Positions 61,806 to 64,000 of a stretch of DNA of 64,000 nt are shown here, piece by piece. The stretch is from Xenophilus aerolatus (GTDB lineage Bacteria; Pseudomonadota; Gammaproteobacteria; Burkholderiales; Burkholderiaceae_C). Every line of letters begins with the position of its first letter. Position 1 is the first letter of the stretch. The stretch lies in assembly GCA_029968055.1 (NCBI GenBank), contig JASCNX010000002.1:434001-498000 (forward strand), in the 5' to 3' direction. The translations under genes were made by a program, and so were the position numbers. The notes under the pieces were generated by a model. That model did no database searches, had not been told where the DNA came from, and saw nothing but the letters and a program-made list of their open reading frames with translations.

Positions 61806-63398
61806 TCAGCCCCCCGCGCCGAGCAGCGCCGCGAAGTAGCCGCGTGCCGACACCAGGCAGAAGGGCGGCACCAGGGTGCCGTGGTAGGCCACCGTCACGG
61901 CCTGCGCCTTGGCGGCCGCGTCCCCCTCGGTCGCGGCATAGACCTGGGCCTTGGCCTGGGCGAAGCCTGCGCGCGCGCCGGCGTAGGGGTCGCCGGCCCC
62001 GCCGGCCTGCTCCAGGTCGAGCACCGTCAGGCGCTCCGGCGGCACGCCCTTGGCGCGGAAGTAGCCGGAGGTGGCCAGCGTGCTGGTGAAGTTCACCGTC
62101 GGGTCCTGCGCGCCGCCGCACATGAGCACGGGGCGCGTGGGCGTCCAGTTGCGCAGGTCGTTGGCCACCGCCGCACGGCGCAGCCCGAGGGTGGGGCGGC
62201 AGTCGAGCGGGGCGGCCGTCGACAGCGACGCCGAGGTGGGCGGCAGCGCATTGCCCGGGCAGGGCGAGGCCGCGATGTCGCTGGCCGCCTGCGTCAGGTA
62301 GCTCTGCCGCACGAGGTTGTTCGGCCCGTAGAACACCGAGAGGGCCGGGTTGATCGGACCGGGTGTGCCGTTGGCCGGGAACAGGGCCGTCTGCGGCAGC
62401 TTCCCGGCGCCGACCAGGGTCGACAGCGGCGTGAGGCTGGGCAGCAGCGTCTCGATGGTCGGCGCGTACTGCGCCTCGTAGATGTCCGAGGTGCTGTTGT
62501 AGACGTTGCCGAACTGCTTCTGCCAGCTGGTGGTGATCATCGGCACGAAGACGGTGCTGCCCAGCGCCGGCCAGCCGCTGAAGGCGTAGTCCATCAGCAG
62601 GCTGATGGCCGATGGCGCCGACAGCGGGGCCGACGCGGTCACGTTCTGGCCGGCGGCCTGCAAGGCGCGGTGGGTGGCCAGCGCGACGAAGCCGCCCTGC
62701 GAGTAGCCGGTGACCAGCAGCGAGCCGGCATCGCCGACGCCGTCCAGTGGCAGCGACGTGCGCGCGGCCTTCAGCGCATCGATCATGTCCTTGGACTGCT
62801 GGTCGGCGTTGAGGTAGGGGTGGTAGGGCAGCGGCGAGGCGTCGTAGCCCGCGTAGTTGGGGGCCACCACGGTGTAGCCCTGGGCGGCGAACATGGCGGC
62901 CACGCTCACGCCTTCGGCGGCAGCGGGCTGGTTGGGATCGATCCAGCGGGCGAGGTTGTAGTCGCGCGCGGTGGTGGTGCCGTGCGCATAGAGCACGATG
63001 GGGCGGTTGCCGTTGCACGCGGCGTCGGTGCCCGCGGGCACCATCACGGCCGCGGTGGCGGTGGTGTCCTCGCCCGCGCCGCCGACGGTGCGGTAGGTGA
63101 TGCTGCGCAGCGCCACGCCGCAGATGGGCGTGCCGGTGACCTGCAGCAGCGCCCTGCCCTTGGCGTCGGCCTGCAGCAGCGAGCGGAACTCGTTGACCGA
63201 CAGGCGGGCGACCGTGGTGGGCGTGCCGACCACCGAGCCGCGGCCCGTGTCCGGCGCCGTGCCTCCCCCGCCGGCGCCGGGGAGAAAAAAGCCACCGCCT
63301 CCGCCCCCGCCGCCTCCGCAGCCGGCGAGGAGCAGCCCCGCCAGTGCGGCCGCGCCGGCCAGTCGAACGAGGGTGGGCGGGCGAGCGCTGGGGGGCAT
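61806..63398 (-). CDS. Secreted lipase-like alpha/beta hydrolase lipoprotein
   Basis: A 530-residue lipoprotein from ATG 63398 (MPPSARPPTLVRL). The signal peptide ends at lipobox LAGC (about residue 27), followed by nine Gly and a Gly/Pro linker. The hydrolase core has YAHGTTTARDYNLAR, the nucleophile VTGYSQGGFVAL (about residue 236), Asp in GGAQDPTVNF and a late His in VAYHGTLVPPF. The pattern matches secretory-lipase (LIP) family proteins. The substrate is unknown. Confidence 0.85.
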   Translation of the reverse strand: MPPSARPPTLVRLAGAAALAGLLLAGCGGGGGGGGGFFLPGAGGGGTAPDTGRGSVVGTPTTVARLSVNEFRSLLQADAKGRALLQVTGTPICGVALRSITYRTVGGAGEDTTATAAVMVPAGTDAACNGNRPIVLYAHGTTTARDYNLARWIDPNQPAAAEGVSVAAMFAAQGYTVVAPNYAGYDASPLPYHPYLNADQQSKDMIDALKAARTSLPLDGVGDAGSLLVTGYSQGGFVALATHRALQAAGQNVTASAPLSAPSAISLLMDYAFSGWPALGSTVFVPMITTSWQKQFGNVYNSTSDIYEAQYAPTIETLLPSLTPLSTLVGAGKLPQTALFPANGTPGPINPALSVFYGPNNLVRQSYLTQAASDIAASPCPGNALPPTSASLSTAAPLDCRPTLGLRRAAVANDLRNWTPTRPVLMCGGAQDPTVNFTSTLATSGYFRAKGVPPERLTVLDLEQAGGAGDPYAGARAGFAQAKAQVYAATEGDAAAKAQAVTVAYHGTLVPPFCLVSARGYFAALLGAGG

Positions 63399-63597
63399 GG
63401 TCGGTGTCTCCGGATGTTTTTGGTGCGGCGGCCATTCTGGCGAGCGCGGGGGGTAGTGCGCAATGGGTGGTGGACTACATGGGGGCTGTGGTTTCTCGTT
63501 GGGCTGGTGGGCCGGTTGGTTTGTTTGGGGTCTGTATTGGCGGCGGTTGGTGATCGACCGGCACGACGGGCGGGGGCGCTGGCGGCGGCCGCGGGCC

Positions 63598-64000
63598 TGC
63601 GTTCTCCGGCGCAGGCTCGCGCTGACCGGCTTGTTGTGCGGGCTGGGTGCTCGCTGTCCATCGACGTGCTTGAGGGACTGCACGGCGCCGCGAATGGCGC
63701 CTGCGCCCGCAGGCCCACGACCACCGCCCTGAACCGCTGCGCTGCGCTTCCCTGCGTTTTGGTGCCCCATCCCCGTTCGCGCTGAGCCCGTCGAAGCGCT
63801 GCGCAAGGCTTCGACAAGCTCAGCCCGAACGGGTGGGGAAGGATGCCGGCCGATCACCCCCACCGTCCAGGCCGGTGGTGCCGGTGTGCGGGCGCAGGCG
63901 CCATTCGCGGCGCCGTGCAGTGCCCAAAGCACGTCGATTCCAGGCGAGCACATCCGTCGTGCCGCACGACAGTCAGCGCGAGCCTGCGCCGGAGAACGCA
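63598..64000. repeat. Large nested inverted repeat, right arm reaching the window edge
   Basis: Bases 63598-63626 are a perfect 29-base reverse complement of 63972-64000. Further in, 63677-63711 is a perfect 35-base reverse complement of 63887-63921, with partial matching between the blocks. Both pairs share one centre near 63799, where a REP-type hairpin sits. The right arm may continue beyond the window. Confidence 0.85.
63773..63832. repeat. REP-type palindrome
   Basis: 25-base arms (63773-63797 and 63808-63832) pair with a few mismatches around a 10-base loop. The right arm, containing TTCGACAAGCTCAGCCCGAA, is the core of a widespread extragenic palindrome in Proteobacteria, including Burkholderiales. 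Confidence 0.8.

Larger units (their letters stand above)
63399..64000. other. Gene-free 602-base stretch with GT-rich tract and nested inverted repeat
   Basis: I see no gene here. Bases about 63480-63560 are unusually G/T-rich for this genome, with many GG and GGG runs. From 63598 onward the DNA is a large inverted repeat that runs to the window edge. All open frames in the repeat are mirror readings of the two arms, not genes. Confidence 0.75.

Noticed and set aside
63598-63953. Open frames on both strands sharing a HGAANGACAR-like peptide
   Set aside because: They are mirror translations of the two arms of the inverted repeat and the REP palindrome, not genes.

Overview
The window is uniformly GC-rich, densely coded DNA. 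Gene order and protein families point to a betaproteobacterium of order Burkholderiales, most likely family Comamonadaceae: a yajC-secD-secF operon, an smg/dprA/LysM block divergent from def/fmt, a pgk/pyk/fba/purC run, and purE-purK-tsaC. The genus cannot be fixed by reading alone. I found no rRNA, tRNA, CRISPR array, transposase or prophage gene.

Layout. Positions 1-3401 (minus) hold a three-subunit molybdenum aldehyde oxidoreductase (paoABC type, paoC cut by the window edge). An MFS exporter, a DUF3072 gene behind a LexA-like box, and a coupled SHOCT/small-protein pair follow (3.5-6.9 kb). An Lrp-type regulator lies divergent from a fused indolepyruvate ferredoxin oxidoreductase, which is preceded by a 30-codon leader reading frame and a hairpin covering its ribosome binding site (7.0-11.4 kb). 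Core housekeeping runs from 11.6 to 23.8 kb: Sec accessory proteins, DUF1631, Smg, DprA, LysM protein, peptide deformylase, a BamE-like lipoprotein, Fmt and AzlCD.

Positions 23.8-38.3 kb form a catabolic region in two units. The first (minus) encodes a FeaR-like AraC regulator, an aldehyde dehydrogenase, a carboxymuconolactone decarboxylase family protein, two 3-hydroxyisobutyrate-dehydrogenase-like enzymes and a DctPQM TRAP importer. The second (minus, divergent from a LysR regulator) encodes a VOC extradiol-type dioxygenase, a serine hydrolase, an MhpA-like flavin hydroxylase, a DUF2783 protein, a metallo-beta-lactamase-fold protein with an altered metal motif, and a Bug-type binding protein. 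Together they look like uptake and ring hydroxylation/cleavage of an unidentified aromatic acid.

Glycolysis and purine genes (pgk, pyk, a lipoprotein hydrolase, class I fba, purC) occupy 38.5-44.3 kb. Between purC and purE lies about 14.7 kb of accessory genes. These are a PAS/LuxR regulator; a Crp/Fnr regulator; a tight five-gene operon (DUF4331, Gly-rich lipoprotein, TPR protein, HupE/UreJ-like membrane protein with an EF-hand-like loop, TonB-dependent receptor); a three-gene operon joining a class III nucleotide cyclase, a PAP2/haloperoxidase-type enzyme that begins with eight Met-Thr-Gly repeats, and an S8 protease; then a META-domain lipoprotein and a CnoX-like thioredoxin. purE, purK and tsaC follow, then a lipase-like lipoprotein. 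The window ends in a gene-free 602-base stretch with a roughly 400-base nested inverted repeat centred on a REP-type hairpin.

The strongest candidates for something undescribed are the cyclase-PAP2-protease operon, the leader-peptide/hairpin control of the indolepyruvate oxidoreductase, and the LysR-controlled aromatic cluster.
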